A stretch of 64,000 bases of DNA from Gracilaria domingensis (GCA_022539475.1 VCMS01000003.1:497199-561198), one strand, 5' to 3'. Positions 1 through 10,900 are shown, numbered from the stretch's first letter. Program-made: numbers and translations. Notes: generated by a model from the letters alone, not told the origin.

Positions 1-551
1 CTCACAAGGTGATCACGAAAGTGAAGCTTCTAGTTTCTCCTAGACGTGACGTCAAGAGAAGTTTATCCGATAGGGAAGAGAACTCGTTTGATCGCTGTCA
101 GCGTCAAGCGTTGGAGTCCAGTCAGAGGCCTCAAAAGAAGAGACGAAACTCAGAATCGCTTGAAAACTCGGAGGACTCCCACGCTACGCAAACACCGACC
201 AAATCCATAGTCCCAATCGAAGATGTTACCAAACGGTCAAACGAGAAGCGACATGATGTAGAGGCAGAACACCAAAAGCCCCAACTAAAGTCGGAACCAA
301 AGGAAGATATGAAGGAAGTACGTACAGCCATAGGTATGGAACTGAAAAGGACGCAAAGTTCTGAGGATGAGAAGGCAAGAGAAGAATCGAAGCTGACTAC
401 GAAGACTCCGAAGAAGAACGTGAATCTTGCTTTACAGGCAAAGTTGCTTCCTATCCGCAAACGACCGTATATGCGCGAAGAAAGAGCTTCCTCGTCACCC
501 GTATTGAGGAGAAGTACGAGGAACAGACAAAGACAGGGCTATTCAAGATGA
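1..551 (+). CDS. C-terminal part of an unknown Lys/Ser/Glu-rich protein (5' partial)
   Basis: The frame is open from the window edge to the TGA at 549-551, so this is the 3' end of a longer gene. The first possible internal start is a GTG at 9, which is unlikely to be real. The roughly 180 visible residues are highly charged, rich in Lys, Arg, Glu and Ser, and look disordered. They contain several basic clusters (QKKRRN, PKKNVN, RKRPY) and end in an Arg-rich tail with RRSTRNR. That composition is common in nuclear or chromatin proteins, but no domain is visible and no function can be assigned. It is convergent with the epsilon-COP gene. Confidence 0.55.
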   Translation, partial: HKVITKVKLLVSPRRDVKRSLSDREENSFDRCQRQALESSQRPQKKRRNSESLENSEDSHATQTPTKSIVPIEDVTKRSNEKRHDVEAEHQKPQLKSEPKEDMKEVRTAIGMELKRTQSSEDEKAREESKLTTKTPKKNVNLALQAKLLPIRKRPYMREERASSSPVLRRSTRNRQRQGYSR

Positions 552-1258
552 AGATTTCATGCTCTTTGCTATGTTGCGTTCACAGCTGATCACGCTTATT
601 CTTCAAAACTCCAAACTGCATGATACCAAGCTTGGTTCAACAATGTACTTTAACCTGGATCCCATATATGTAACGAAGCATGACTGAAACTCCTCACTTT
701 CGTTACATTCCTGAAAGGCCGTCTGTGTGAGCTCTTTTACAATCCATCGTTTGACCAAGTTAACACGGGCGACGCTCTTGCATGGAAGCAATATGTGCAT
801 AGTATATCTTTACTAGCTCAGTTTCACAACTTTGGACTCAAATGAGATTCCGCTCATGGAAACTGAAGGATACCCGTTGGACAGATATTCAAGTGCTCTG
901 TACCGAGCATGATGGTATAAGGGCAGAGACATAATACCATCAATCGAGATATAGACACAAGGCGGAATTGTAGGTATCGAGGCATCGTCGTGATGCCCAA
1001 AAGAACAAAGCTTCTTCAATGCAAACAAACTGTGCCATTGCTCATCATTGTGAGTATAGAAGAGTTCCGAGGTTTCTGCAGGCCTCACATTACAGAGAAT
1101 GGGACCCAGTCAAGAACTCTCTGGAATACATTCAACCATTTTAGTTCGTACTCTCTATAGCGAATTTGATTACTAGCCTTGTGTCTTCTGTGGCTGTCTC
1201 GATGACAAGACGAGATACATAAAACCTTTAGAGAATCTTTATAGGCGCAACTCATATG
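552..1258. other. Intergenic region without a convincing gene
   Basis: Two short minus-strand frames (603-800 and 813-1088) lie in the same phase, separated by tandem stops. The upstream one has only a GTG start and neither resembles a known family. This is probably the shared 3' flank of two convergent genes. Confidence 0.5.
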
Positions 1259-2140
1259 CTATGCTGCGGCTAACTGTTCTGCGAGGGCGTCAAATTCGGC
1301 TTCTTTGGCGCGATAATCGAGCAACCAAGCATTTGATGGAGCCACTTTCTCAAGCTGAGCAAAGTATCTATTGACAAGCTCTGTAGGTTTGTTTCTGTAC
1401 TTTGATGAACATATCACATTTATGAGAGATGTGACGCAGTTGGGGTTCTTCGTCAGCGCCTCGGTAAGAACTCGCTCGCTCTCATCCGGTTTTCCCATGG
1501 CAAGATGACAAACTGCCATGCCGTTCAAGATTTGATCAGTTGCCCCATGTCGCTCGAGAAGGTCTTGATACATGTAAATAGCTTCTTGTACTCCTTCCCC
1601 ACCTTTGTAGAGATGAACCCACGCGTTCGCCAGCTGTGTGAGTGTTGCGTCCTCGTCTATAGATTGCATTTCGGCGACTTCCTTCTCAGCGGCATCAGGG
1701 CGATCCATTCGAAGCAGTACCTGAACCATAACAGCAATCTCTTCCAAGGATCGGACGCGATTCGCACATCTCAAAGCATTATCAAAGTCACCAAGCTGCG
1801 CGAGGACAATGGCACACATCAACAAACAACTGGGTGAAGCTGCCGCAATCTCATCAGTCGAAAATTGTTCGACTTTGGCCGCAGCGGTTTCTGCAGAAGA
1901 CGGATCTTTGCTCAATTGGGCAAGAACTTTTACCAATTGCAGAGCAGGAGCTGAATCGTCAGAGACAGAGGCGATTATAGCGTCATAATTTCCCTTCGCA
2001 AGTTCAATGCGCTTCAGTATGACATCTCGCTCTATTTGCGATTTCTGATCATCGACGGATACCGTTTCCCCTTCTTGAGATGCAGAGGCCAGGTTTCCCA
2101 GGTAGAAGTAGTTGCGGAGTTCAAACAATTCGTCAGACAT
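1259..2140 (-). CDS. COPE: Coatomer subunit epsilon (epsilon-COP)
   Basis: The 293-aa length fits the family (about 290-310 aa). The N-terminus, with LFELRNYFYLGN a few residues after the Met, is the typical start of epsilon-COP. The rest is a run of TPR-like helical repeats (for example ALRCANRVRSLE and AVCHLAMGKPDESERVLTEA). Epsilon-COP is a subunit of the COPI coat that drives retrograde Golgi-to-ER vesicle traffic, acting as a solenoid that binds alpha-COP. The start ATG at 2140 is the natural one because the family motif begins at once. No intron is needed. It is divergent from the cysteinyl-tRNA synthetase gene, with a shared 788-bp upstream region. Confidence 0.93.
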   Translation of the reverse strand: MSDELFELRNYFYLGNLASASQEGETVSVDDQKSQIERDVILKRIELAKGNYDAIIASVSDDSAPALQLVKVLAQLSKDPSSAETAAAKVEQFSTDEIAAASPSCLLMCAIVLAQLGDFDNALRCANRVRSLEEIAVMVQVLLRMDRPDAAEKEVAEMQSIDEDATLTQLANAWVHLYKGGEGVQEAIYMYQDLLERHGATDQILNGMAVCHLAMGKPDESERVLTEALTKNPNCVTSLINVICSSKYRNKPTELVNRYFAQLEKVAPSNAWLLDYRAKEAEFDALAEQLAAA

Positions 2141-2391
2141 GCTTGTTCGAATACGGCTGAGTATATGAATCTGGTGAAAAGTAGACTGAAAGCTCTCGGT
2201 CCAGCGCTGGGGCGTTCGCTCGGTTTAGTTCAGAAATATGGCGCTGCGTATATGTCTGGAATGTGGCTCTATCAGGAGCACAAGGGAAACTACGTAGGCA
2301 GGGCAGGGCAAGAAGAGACTCTTGTTACGATTGAAGTCCCGCTGTCAGCGGTTACAATCTTTCCTATGCACTGCGTTCACACTGCGAACTT

Positions 2392-2414
2392 CACAGTGTG
2401 AAGTTCACACTGTG
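2392..2414. repeat. Perfect 11-bp inverted repeat, 1-nt spacer
   Basis: CACAGTGTGAA and TTCACACTGTG are exact reverse complements around a single G. It sits between two divergent genes and could be a protein-binding palindrome. Its function is unknown. Confidence 0.7.
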
Positions 2415-2896
2415 CACGTGCAGGCAAAGCAAATCACGTCGGCTCGTGCTCTGACATACACTTACCTTACGCAGTCAAGATCGACGTTCGGAAAGCATCA
2501 ACGCGGCCACCACCTGACCAGACCTTTCACGACGCAAATTAACCGATTTCGAATCGGTAAGCTTCCGCTTTGGAGCCTTGTTGTCGGCTAGAGCCGCGTG
2601 AGCAGAATTCTCAGTATTCAATGTCTACCGACGGCACCAAAACACTCTGCGTTTACGAAACCCTTTTGCTTCCTTCGTTCCTGCAAACGGAACAGACGTA
2701 GTTCGAATGAGTATAGAGTAATCGGCGTCTCAAACAAGAATGTAACAACTTTGTTGCAGGCCGAGATCAACTACGTGTAGTCGCAAGTCGGGGTTTTGGC
2801 AAGCATCGGTATTTTGCTAAAAAGGTGTTCTTCTTTCTTTCTACATTGATATCTTGTTCCTTGCGTTCTTCAGTAGCAGTCCAGCTCCCTAAGGTG

Positions 2897-2902
2897 TATA
2901 TA
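2897..2902 (+). promoter_or_regulatory. Candidate TATA box of the cysteinyl-tRNA synthetase gene
   Basis: TATATA lies 27 bp before the ATG at 2929. If it is used, the 5' leader would be extremely short, so this is a tentative call. Confidence 0.35.
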
Positions 2903-2928
2903 GCATTCTATGCCACTTTGGTATCCAA

Positions 2929-4542
2929 ATGAGTCGTGGACAAAAAGCAGTTCGGACGATCGTCCGCACAATACTTGGAAACAGACCAATCGTTGTTAGA
3001 AATAGTCTACTTCAGAATGGAGAGAAAGAGGCTCTTAGTTCTATGACCTTGAACGAGTTCAAATGGTATACATGTGGTCCGACTGTTTACGACGACGCCC
3101 ATCTCGGCCACGCCCGTTCCTATGTCTCGTTTGATATCATAAGAAGAATTCTGACAAACTTCGCCGGATTGAGGGTAATCTATGCTATGGGCGTGACGGA
3201 TATCGATGACAAGATTTTGAATCGTGCTAAAGAACGAGATCAATGCCCTCGTATGTTAGCGCGACATTTTGAAACACGCTTCTTCGAGGATATGCATACT
3301 CTGAACATACTGCCGCCTACAAGAATTCTGAGGGTAACTGAGCATATTGGAGAACTGCAGCACTTCATCATGGATTTGGTGAATTCCAAATCAGCGTATG
3401 AGACCAAAACAGGGAATGTTTACTTCTCGGTTGAATCATCGGGTGATCGATACGGTCAGTTGGACCCGTCCAGGATGATATCGGATGAGAACGACAATAA
3501 TATGCAGGATCCGACAAAAGAAGAGAAGAAAGATTGGAGAGATTTTGCGTTGTGGAAAGCTAGTGAGAACACTGATGGCGACAAGAGTTGGTGGGAATCA
3601 GGATGGGGTCCGGGGAGACCAGGATGGCATGTAGAATGCTCAGCTATGGCAATGGCCACGATGGGAGATCATCTAGACTTGCACACTGGTGGCATCGATC
3701 TGAGATTTCCTCATCACACAAATGAACTGGCGACGGCAGAGTGTAGACTTCATTCGAAAGTCGGTGATATGTGTAAGGCCACTCGATGGTCAAATACGTG
3801 GCTTCATGGGGGGCATTTACATTTGAAGGGTCGTAAAATGTCCAAGTCCGTTAAGAACTTTGTGACTGTGAGAGACTTTTTGAAGGATGGTGGAAGTGCA
3901 GATGGGTTTCGGACATTTTGTTTGCTTCATCGATATTCGTCGCCCGTTGAATATAGCGAAGACCGTCTCGCCGATGCCGAAGCATACAGCAAACGAGTGC
4001 AATCATTTCTCGCTCGTGAAGTTCTTCCCAACGCCATCCGTCACAACAATGTGGATGACAGAAAAGGTGAAATGCATCCTGCGTGCAAAGATGCATTACG
4101 ACTTGAAGAGGCGTTAAGAGGAGCGGAAGATGCAGTTGACGAGGCATTGGCGGATGACTTTGACACGCCTCGTGTGATGGGAGCACTATCGTCATTGATC
4201 AAGGCCGCGAATACATCTCTGAATGATGACGATTCTGCCAAATCGGGTGCTGTCGGTGTGGTATACGATATGAGTCAAAGATATGTGCAGCGTGTGCTGA
4301 ACGACTTGGGATTGACTGTGGGCAACCGCGGCGCGCAGCAAGGAATTGATGAGGACAACCTGACAGTTGAAGAAGTGATTGACATGCTGCTTCACTTCCG
4401 TTCAAATGTTCGCGACGGGGCGCGTGAAAAAGACATGCAGAAACTGTTTGAAGCGTGTGATCGAGTGAGAGATGAGGCGCAGCGAAAACTACGCATCCGC
4501 ATCATGGATGGGAAGCAGGGGCGCGGATGGAGCAGAAGGTGA
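2929..4542 (+). CDS. CARS: Cysteinyl-tRNA synthetase
   Basis: A 537-aa class I aminoacyl-tRNA synthetase that charges tRNA-Cys. The signature YTCGPTVYDDAHLGH carries the HIGH-type motif as HLGH (residues about 58-61). KMSKS is present at about residues 303-307. The zinc-site residues are present in TCGP, GWHVECSA and the HHTNE region. The first 30 residues are Arg-rich and lack acids (for example AVRTIVRTILGNRP), which suggests an organellar targeting peptide. The length fits bacterial or organellar forms better than the larger eukaryotic cytosolic enzyme. Dual targeting or a cytosolic role cannot be excluded. It runs convergent with the Pcc1 gene, with only 38 bp between stops. Confidence 0.95.
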   Translation: MSRGQKAVRTIVRTILGNRPIVVRNSLLQNGEKEALSSMTLNEFKWYTCGPTVYDDAHLGHARSYVSFDIIRRILTNFAGLRVIYAMGVTDIDDKILNRAKERDQCPRMLARHFETRFFEDMHTLNILPPTRILRVTEHIGELQHFIMDLVNSKSAYETKTGNVYFSVESSGDRYGQLDPSRMISDENDNNMQDPTKEEKKDWRDFALWKASENTDGDKSWWESGWGPGRPGWHVECSAMAMATMGDHLDLHTGGIDLRFPHHTNELATAECRLHSKVGDMCKATRWSNTWLHGGHLHLKGRKMSKSVKNFVTVRDFLKDGGSADGFRTFCLLHRYSSPVEYSEDRLADAEAYSKRVQSFLAREVLPNAIRHNNVDDRKGEMHPACKDALRLEEALRGAEDAVDEALADDFDTPRVMGALSSLIKAANTSLNDDDSAKSGAVGVVYDMSQRYVQRVLNDLGLTVGNRGAQQGIDEDNLTVEEVIDMLLHFRSNVRDGAREKDMQKLFEACDRVRDEAQRKLRIRIMDGKQGRGWSRR

Positions 4543-4580
4543 CGTGGCACGCCACTTTTGAACATGCACGTATGTGCGCG

Positions 4581-4850
4581 TCATTCCGCAAAGGCTGCTG
4601 TTGCAGTGACTGACACGCGCAAAAAGTCGTAGAGAGAGGTGACGACTGTGCGGAGAGTTTTGGCGTCTGCGGCGGTTACGTTGATGAGAATAAAGTTATC
4701 AAGGGCTTTTACGTGACGGGTTGTGAGGTGCGGTCGGAGTTCGGCGTCGGCGGAGACGGCCTGAGCTGCCACACTCGCTGTGAAGGCGTTGGGCATTTCG
4801 ATACGAGCCTCGTAGCGATGCGGTTGCGGTTGAGCTTGCAGCTTATCCAT
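4581..4850 (-). CDS. PCC1: KEOPS/EKC complex subunit Pcc1-like
   Basis: An 89-aa protein, the usual size of Pcc1 (LAGE3). It has the family pattern of a short alpha/beta dimerisation domain: a beta-strand region around YEARIEMPNAFTA, then VKALDNFILINVTAADAK and the C-terminal helix LRTVVTSLYDFLRV. Pcc1 is the dimerisation subunit of KEOPS, which makes the t6A37 modification of ANN-decoding tRNAs. Because the protein is short the call relies on overall pattern rather than catalytic residues. It lies just upstream of the tRNA-Tyr gene on the same strand, a placement that may be chance. Confidence 0.75.
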   Translation of the reverse strand: MDKLQAQPQPHRYEARIEMPNAFTASVAAQAVSADAELRPHLTTRHVKALDNFILINVTAADAKTLRTVVTSLYDFLRVSVTATAAFAE

Positions 4851-4999
4851 CGTTGGGGGAGGAACAATGACGTGATGGTGATCGGCAAATGTATCGGGAG
4901 CCGTTCATGAGGACTGCTGGGGGATGGAGAAAGAAGAGAGCTCAAGAAGTAAAGCAGAGGAATGCTATATAATGCGCGCGCACAAAAACGAATCGCCTT

Positions 5000-5097
5000 T
5001 CTCCCGACTTAGAATCGAACTAAGGACATTTTGATAGTCGCTTTCCACTACAGTCAAATGCTCTGAGTTGTGTCCAAACCAACTGAGCTACCGAGAG
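5000..5097 (-). tRNA. tRNA-Tyr (GTA) with a 12-nt anticodon-loop intron and an extra D-loop insertion
   Basis: Read on the minus strand, the acceptor 5' arm CTCTCGG pairs with TCGGGAG (two G-U pairs) and the discriminator is A. C1-G72 is the eukaryotic tRNA-Tyr identity pair. The D-stem is GCTC/GAGC, the anticodon stem TTTGA/TCAAA, and the T-arm CTTAG-TTCGATT-CTAAG. The anticodon GTA is followed after G37 by a 12-nt intron at 5036-5047 in the canonical position. The D-loop is 21 nt (5064-5084) instead of about 8, so it holds roughly 13 extra nt. GTTG and CAAC segments inside it are complementary. Removing both insertions gives an exactly regular 73-nt tRNA. Red algae such as Cyanidioschyzon are known for ectopic tRNA introns, so a second intron is the likely reading. 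Confidence 0.88.
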
Positions 5098-5455
5098 AGC
5101 CGCTGCCTTGGCCACGGAGGCAATTTCGTAGGTTTTTGAAGCTGGCCCTCACCGACAGCTTGGACCGAACTGTATCCGCAGATACGGCCAATGCGGCCGC
5201 ACCACTTGGCGGCGATGTGTTGCGTGGGAGCCAGAACCGTCGACGGCTGCCAACCGCAGCTGCCGTTCTCCAAACAGAGCGCGTCCAATCTCGCTTCTTT
5301 CAACGGTGCAGCGCGTGTGCCATCGCCATCGCAGCCCTCCCTTCCGCGCCACGCCGCAGCGTCTTCATCGGGTTATAACATCCCCTTCTTTCTCCACGCC
5401 AGAAGAGCTGGCGAAGGCAACAACCGCACCTCCGACAATCTCATCACATTCCGCC

Positions 5456-6091
5456 ATGGCACAAGCTGCACAGCCAGCATTCGCCAACGCCGTGTCGCTG
5501 CGACCGGCCATTTCACCGGCCCACCCCACGAGCCTGCGCTGTCCAAGGGCGCCCGTTCCTGTTCACCAGTCCAGCCGCCATGCGCCCACGCCGCAGCCGC
5601 TTCGTCGCACGCCGCACATGAGAAAGGGTCCCAGATCTCGACAGCCAGTCCAGCAATCACGCCCCGACTCGGCGCCGTCTCTACCGGAGGACGGCACGCC
5701 AGTGTTCGCCATCTTCGTCCGTTCGCGGCGCGCCAAGCTCTGGTATCCTCTGGGGGCCGTGAAGGGAGACGACCGTTCCAAGTCACTGGTCGACGCGTTG
5801 AAGGGAGGTTTTGCAAAGGGCATGTACGAGAACGCGTTGGATAAGGGCATTGCTCAAACTGTTTATGGAAAGGATAGCAACCGATTTCAGCAGAATGCGT
5901 TAAGAATGTACCCGCAGCTGAAGAAGTCTCAGAACAATTTGGAATTTGGCTACAAAGTCGCGGCCAAGGATCTGGATGAGAGGCCGATTAAACTTGTCGC
6001 GCCTGACATGGCCCTGCCTTTCCCGGCATGGGTGAAGAAGCGCGTTGAAAGCGCTCTACAGTCCTTCACTTCGCCAGGCGGAAAGTCTTAG
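5456..6091 (+). CDS. HHL1-like plastid protein
   Basis: The chosen ATG at 5456 has an excellent context (ccgccATGg) and gives 211 aa. The frame is open 150 bp further upstream, but that part is low-complexity. The first 60 residues are rich in Ala, Pro, Ser and Arg without acids, and carry a Phe near the N-terminus (AQPAF), as in red-algal transit peptides. The mature part (VFAIFVRSRRAKLWYPLGAV to FGYKVAAKDL) matches the pattern of HHL1, a thylakoid-associated protein linked in plants to photosystem II repair under high light. It shares its upstream region with the tRNA-Tyr gene. The family call is by resemblance only. Confidence 0.65.
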   Translation: MAQAAQPAFANAVSLRPAISPAHPTSLRCPRAPVPVHQSSRHAPTPQPLRRTPHMRKGPRSRQPVQQSRPDSAPSLPEDGTPVFAIFVRSRRAKLWYPLGAVKGDDRSKSLVDALKGGFAKGMYENALDKGIAQTVYGKDSNRFQQNALRMYPQLKKSQNNLEFGYKVAAKDLDERPIKLVAPDMALPFPAWVKKRVESALQSFTSPGGKS

Positions 6092-6268
6092 TCATCTGCC
6101 CAACAAAACTGCTTACCCGTAAATGGACGATACGAGTGAATTATGTTCCCCGTCATGCTTGTATTCGTTACAGCTCTTTATCCCACGACTGATTGCACTC
6201 CATGTATACGTTTTTCACGTATGCTAAGTTGCCCACATTACTTGAACCAATCTTTTTCTCTTGTTTGT

Positions 6269-7309
6269 TTACGTATCACTTTCGTCCACGGACAAGACAC
6301 CTTCTTTACAAATCTGAAACTCTTCTTCTTCCGTGTCATACAGGTGCGCGGAATCAAGGATCTTGGCGAATCGGCGAGTTCCGCTGCGTCTCAGAAAGAT
6401 TCTTGTTTCTATAGTATTGCCCCATACGCTTCCGAGTGCAGGCACAACGTGCCCAAACCCAATACTATCCACTTTCTGACTCACCTGGTTCACACAGATG
6501 CACACTCCCTCCACAGACGCCATCGCCCGTTTTAACGCTGCGCTCATTCGCGCCAAATGACGAGTTCTAGAAAGAGCGTCTTGAAACTCAGGTCGATACA
6601 CCGCTGCAATACTATCAATAACCACCACTCGGGCGTTCGTTTTTCGCAGTAGGTACGGTAGTCTTGTTTCTGACCACACAAGGAGTTGGTCAGCTGATCG
6701 GATTTCCTCCACGACAATCCCATGCAGCAAGGTTCCACTAGTCAGACCAAACCTTGAGCACAGCGCGTTTTCAATCTCCGTCATGCGTTTGATCGGCGTT
6801 GGACCCTCTATGAATACGTAGACGCAGTTGGATTGTAGCCCACTTCGCTGAAGAGGAGCAGTAGTCATGAGTGCCATTTGCATTGCTAACTGCGTCTTAC
6901 CTACACCAGCCTTTCCGCTGATTTCGATAATCGAGCCTCCGCTCACGCATATTCCACCCCCTAGAATGTTATCGATCGCTTTGCAACCCGTCTTCAGCAC
7001 ATTATACTTCAGCGTTCTGCTTGTTCTTTCAAACAGCACGTCCGAATCTTCGCCGACGCAATGTTCTTGGAAATCGATGGATTCAAACGTTGCGCCGTCA
7101 GATACATCAAGCACTGAGACCGCAATGAAGGGGAGTAAAGGATTTTGCTGGTCCTCAAGCTTGGGGCGGCTAAGCTCTTCTTGAATCGATGCAACCCCAC
7201 ATGTTCTCACAACTTTTTCCGCCTCATTCCAACGAGTTACATATTCCTCTTCTTCCGTGTCTGGAACAAAGCCCCTCGCTTCAGACACTCTGGTAGACCG
7301 CGGCATCAT
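6269..7309 (-). CDS. XRCC3: XRCC3-like RAD51 paralog
   Basis: A RecA/RAD51-fold ATPase. The Walker A motif is GKAGVGKT (about residues 132-139 from the chosen start) and the Walker B is ARVVVIDSIAA. The segment CVYVFIEGPTPIKRM resembles the XRCC3 strand after Walker A. VVPALGSVWGNTIETR corresponds to the conserved region near the C-terminus. XRCC3 works with RAD51C in homologous recombination and Holliday-junction processing. The frame is open further upstream, to a TTG at 7411, but the first ATG is at 7309. This gives 346 aa, close to typical XRCC3. An upstream exon cannot be excluded. Another RAD51 paralog is the main alternative. Confidence 0.75.
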   Translation of the reverse strand: MMPRSTRVSEARGFVPDTEEEEYVTRWNEAEKVVRTCGVASIQEELSRPKLEDQQNPLLPFIAVSVLDVSDGATFESIDFQEHCVGEDSDVLFERTSRTLKYNVLKTGCKAIDNILGGGICVSGGSIIEISGKAGVGKTQLAMQMALMTTAPLQRSGLQSNCVYVFIEGPTPIKRMTEIENALCSRFGLTSGTLLHGIVVEEIRSADQLLVWSETRLPYLLRKTNARVVVIDSIAAVYRPEFQDALSRTRHLARMSAALKRAMASVEGVCICVNQVSQKVDSIGFGHVVPALGSVWGNTIETRIFLRRSGTRRFAKILDSAHLYDTEEEEFQICKEGVLSVDESDT

Positions 7310-7441
7310 CCTGGGCGGAACAAGTCCAGGGTTTCCCTCTTCGATCTGACGTCGATCAGACCCTTGCGACCAAGAGGTGGTTCTAGCTACGATAAAAAAG
7401 CATCCTCCCAAATGAATGCTACACGGGTAAAGAAAGCCTAA

Positions 7442-7923
7442 CTAGGCTTCACACAAACGATTTCATGTCCCTGACATACCAGAAATTCTGAAGTTCAGAC
7501 TGAACTACGGAGCCAGCGAAAATCTGCATAGCGTTGCGCAAAGCATCGAGCACTTAACTTTCTGCGCCACCGTCGCTTGCAGCAACCAGTACGTCGCAAG
7601 TTGCAAGTTGCAACCCCTCACACTCACATTTGGTTTGACGTGTGCCATCTACATCTTGTCTTCGATGCCGGCATCAGGCTTCTCTATACTGTCATGATGA
7701 CGAAAAGCAGACCTAATCACATTGGAAGAGATGTTGCAGAGAAAGTGCTGACTGCCCTCCTTGAACTATCGGACAGTCTATGCTGGACAGAACGAGAAAT
7801 GGATAGTTTCCATTAGACCTGTTTTGTCGATTGTTTAGTTACCTTTACAAGTTTCGACAGCAGTGGTACTATACTACGAAGGATATTTCAATCTGCTTCT
7901 ATCTATAGCGCCACTGGTTCTAA
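7442..7923. other. Intergenic region, nothing identified
   Basis: This lies between the 5' side of the XRCC3-like gene and the 3' end of the TOG-protein gene. It has only a small ORF without family resemblance and probably contains the XRCC3 promoter. Confidence 0.5.
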
Positions 7924-10900
7924 CTAATCAACGTGTTTTGAAGCCCCTTGCATTTCTCGAATACGAGCCATTCGCTCACGTAACGAATAAGCTTTCCCTT
8001 TCGCATCTTCTCCGGAAGATATGCTTTCTAATTCACCATTCTCCTTTTCGCTAAATCCTGGTCTTCCCGCTGCTTCCGATTGACCTCTGGTTGTCGACTG
8101 CAGACCATATCGAAGCTGGATCTCATGCAACCGTTTCAGATAAACTTGGCCTGCACTGTTTGCGGAGGCAGGATTACTGCTCTCTGAAGTTAAGGATAGA
8201 TTTCCTTGCGTACTGGCTTGTGAATGCAAAATCATTCCGTCACCTGACTCTCCGTCCCAACCCCGGCTGGAATGCTGAGAATTTGAGCCACTTCCTATCC
8301 GACGAAGACCAGTGCTCACGAATTCCCGAAGCTCCAAAGAGCACTTATCTAGATGTGATTGAAGATCCACGTTCGGATAGGATCGAAGAATAGAAAGCAG
8401 AAATCGCAACGACTCATCAGAGTTGTCCGAAGGTACGATCCTCGAAAGCGCCTCTTCAACCAAGGCATTTCCTTCGTACTCTTTGTTCTGATGAGCAGGC
8501 TGTGGTGCAGGTCCAGAGGACGTCGGAACTTCTTGCGGATCTTGACTTTCGAGATCTCGTAACGTCATATCAATGTAGTGCACTAATTGGGACTTCTCCG
8601 GTTGCGGAATGAGCTCCAAGTTCCTTCGAATATCGGAACCAATCTCATCTATGATCGCATTCACAACAGTCTTCAGGAGTCGCATAGCAAACGTTTGATC
8701 TTCCGCCGAGGTGTCCCCATCCCTTCGAACTGGGTTGGCGATGAGGAACAAATGAATATCACGAAGCAACTCACTGACTCGACAGTTTGAGAAGCCTCGT
8801 TTCGCCACTTTAGCAATAGATTTGATACATATTGATGACTTTGCCAACCCAGAATACTTCTCTGACTCTGAGCGTTGAATAGCCCTAATGTTAATCAGCA
8901 AAAGATTGATAAGCGCGGTTAGGAGAAGATTTTGATCACATGACTCCAAAACTTTCACGATCACAAGATTCACGCCTCGTCGCACTTGATCCCAATCTTC
9001 AACTCCAGCCACGGCTTGTGGAACCATAGCATTCAGGGCGTTGTTCAGCAACAGCTCGACTGCGGACTGATCCAGTTGCCTTAATAGATTGGGCTCACGA
9101 GCATACCGAATAACACCCTTTAGGAACGACTTCAAAACAGCAGGATCGTCATCGAAGCCGGATTCGCGTTGAAGGCGATCCAATGTGTCACCAAAACACC
9201 GAAACAGCTGGAGAAGAATTTGCGCCCCGGGTGAAGACGAAATCAGGTTTGAATCCCTCTTCAAGTCATCAAATATAGAAGCAAGTGCAGAGAGTTGCGT
9301 ATCGCGATCAGCGTCCCTGAGTTTGGAAAGAATATCCATGACACGCTTGCTTGAGTGCTTCGAGACAATTTCGCCATCTCTCTGCCTCGTTGAGGCCACC
9401 ATAGGCGTTTCGGAAATTCCCTCTCTCTGCAGTTCAACCTTAGTCCGACGCGGAGTGCTCATGTTTAGAGAATCACTAATGGAAGTCAACACACTGCTTG
9501 GAGGGGCTGGTGCCACTGAAAGTCGAAAGTCTTCGTTTCTTATATCAGTTGGGAAAGGAGATTTTGGAGCGTGAGCCTCTACCGTCTCGGTAGAGTCTGG
9601 CAAGTCCACTGGTGCTGGAACTTGATTCTCTGCTTCGTCATGCGCTGAACCAAGTTCTTGCTTCATTCCATTGATGACACTTGTTAACCTATCATCAAGA
9701 AGGGCTGCTTCTGAGTTTGATAGTTCGCCAACCAAGGACCAAAGATCATCGCCGAAATGTTCATGAGCTCGCTCGAGGCAGGCTGCAGCTGCACAGCCCG
9801 CCCCGTCGTCCTCACCCCCAGCAACGCGACCTATTACAGAAAGAGTTCCTGGAGGGAGCCCAGCTCCTGCATTGCATCGCTTATCGATCAACTGACAAAT
9901 TTCAATCGAGATCTCATTGTGGGCTCGTTCACTCATGGGCTGTCGCAAACAAGATGCATACATGATGAGCAGAATCTCTTCTTCGACGACATCTGCAACA
10001 GAAAGCAAAGCAGAGCGCATCGCCTCACGAACAGAATCCCGATAACTTCCGCACTTCTCTGCTAATGGAGGAATCAAAGCTGTTGCCTCGTACTCTCCTA
10101 TCTTGAGACCGGACGATATCAGAATTTCACACATACTCGAAACAAAAAGAGCAAGCTTCACAAGAACCGTAGGAGGTGTCTTGGAATCCTCAATACGACA
10201 GGCAGCCCATCGAAAGAGCACGTCAGCCACATACACCAAATTGTCCGGGTTCTTATCAAGCTCGGTCCCAACCATTTCAATTGCCTCCACGTGCATTCTG
10301 AATCTATTTGCCGGCGCTGTCAACTTCTCTATTAGTTCGCGGGAACAACACTCGGGAAGATCTTCCGCAATATCTTCCAGGCTTTCCCCAATAATTGGCG
10401 GAATCTCTCCACTTGGCTCGGATACAGAGAGCTCGTCCAAGAGTTTCATTCTTTTGTTCATGAACTTGTTTCCTCGAGCTTCTCTACCATTATTTTGCTT
10501 TAGCATAGCAGTCGAATCCTTCACCGAACGAGGCGTCTCACTCCCTCTCCCGGACTTTGTTACCGGTGTAACTCTAGCACTCAATGGTCGTCGTCTCCTT
10601 ATACTGCTAGCAGGTGTAGAGTCTTCAATTGACCCAGAAGGTCTGCGACTCATTGGAGTCCTTGGCAATGCCATCGACCGTGGTCGTTCTTTCATAGATC
10701 TCGGTGTTACTGAAGCGGGTGGTTTTGATGCCTGGACAGAGTCTTTGGGGGCAGTTTGATTAGCGCCACGATATTTCTCCAGTGTAGCCTGTAGCTGAAG
10801 CCGAGCTGATTTTGAAAGGGATAACGCTTTGCTATCTATGGCAGGGAGACCTACGCTGCGCACCACTTGTTCCAGTGCCATATCTGCAAGATGTCGCACT

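Larger units (their letters stand above)
2141..2928. other. Shared upstream region of COPE and CARS
   Basis: No gene is visible. The region presumably holds two divergent promoters. It contains a perfect short hairpin at 2392-2414 and a TATATA next to the CARS start. Confidence 0.5.

Noticed and set aside
603-1088. Two minus-strand ORFs next to epsilon-COP
   Set aside because: They are in one frame but are separated by two stops. The first has only a GTG start and no family resemblance.
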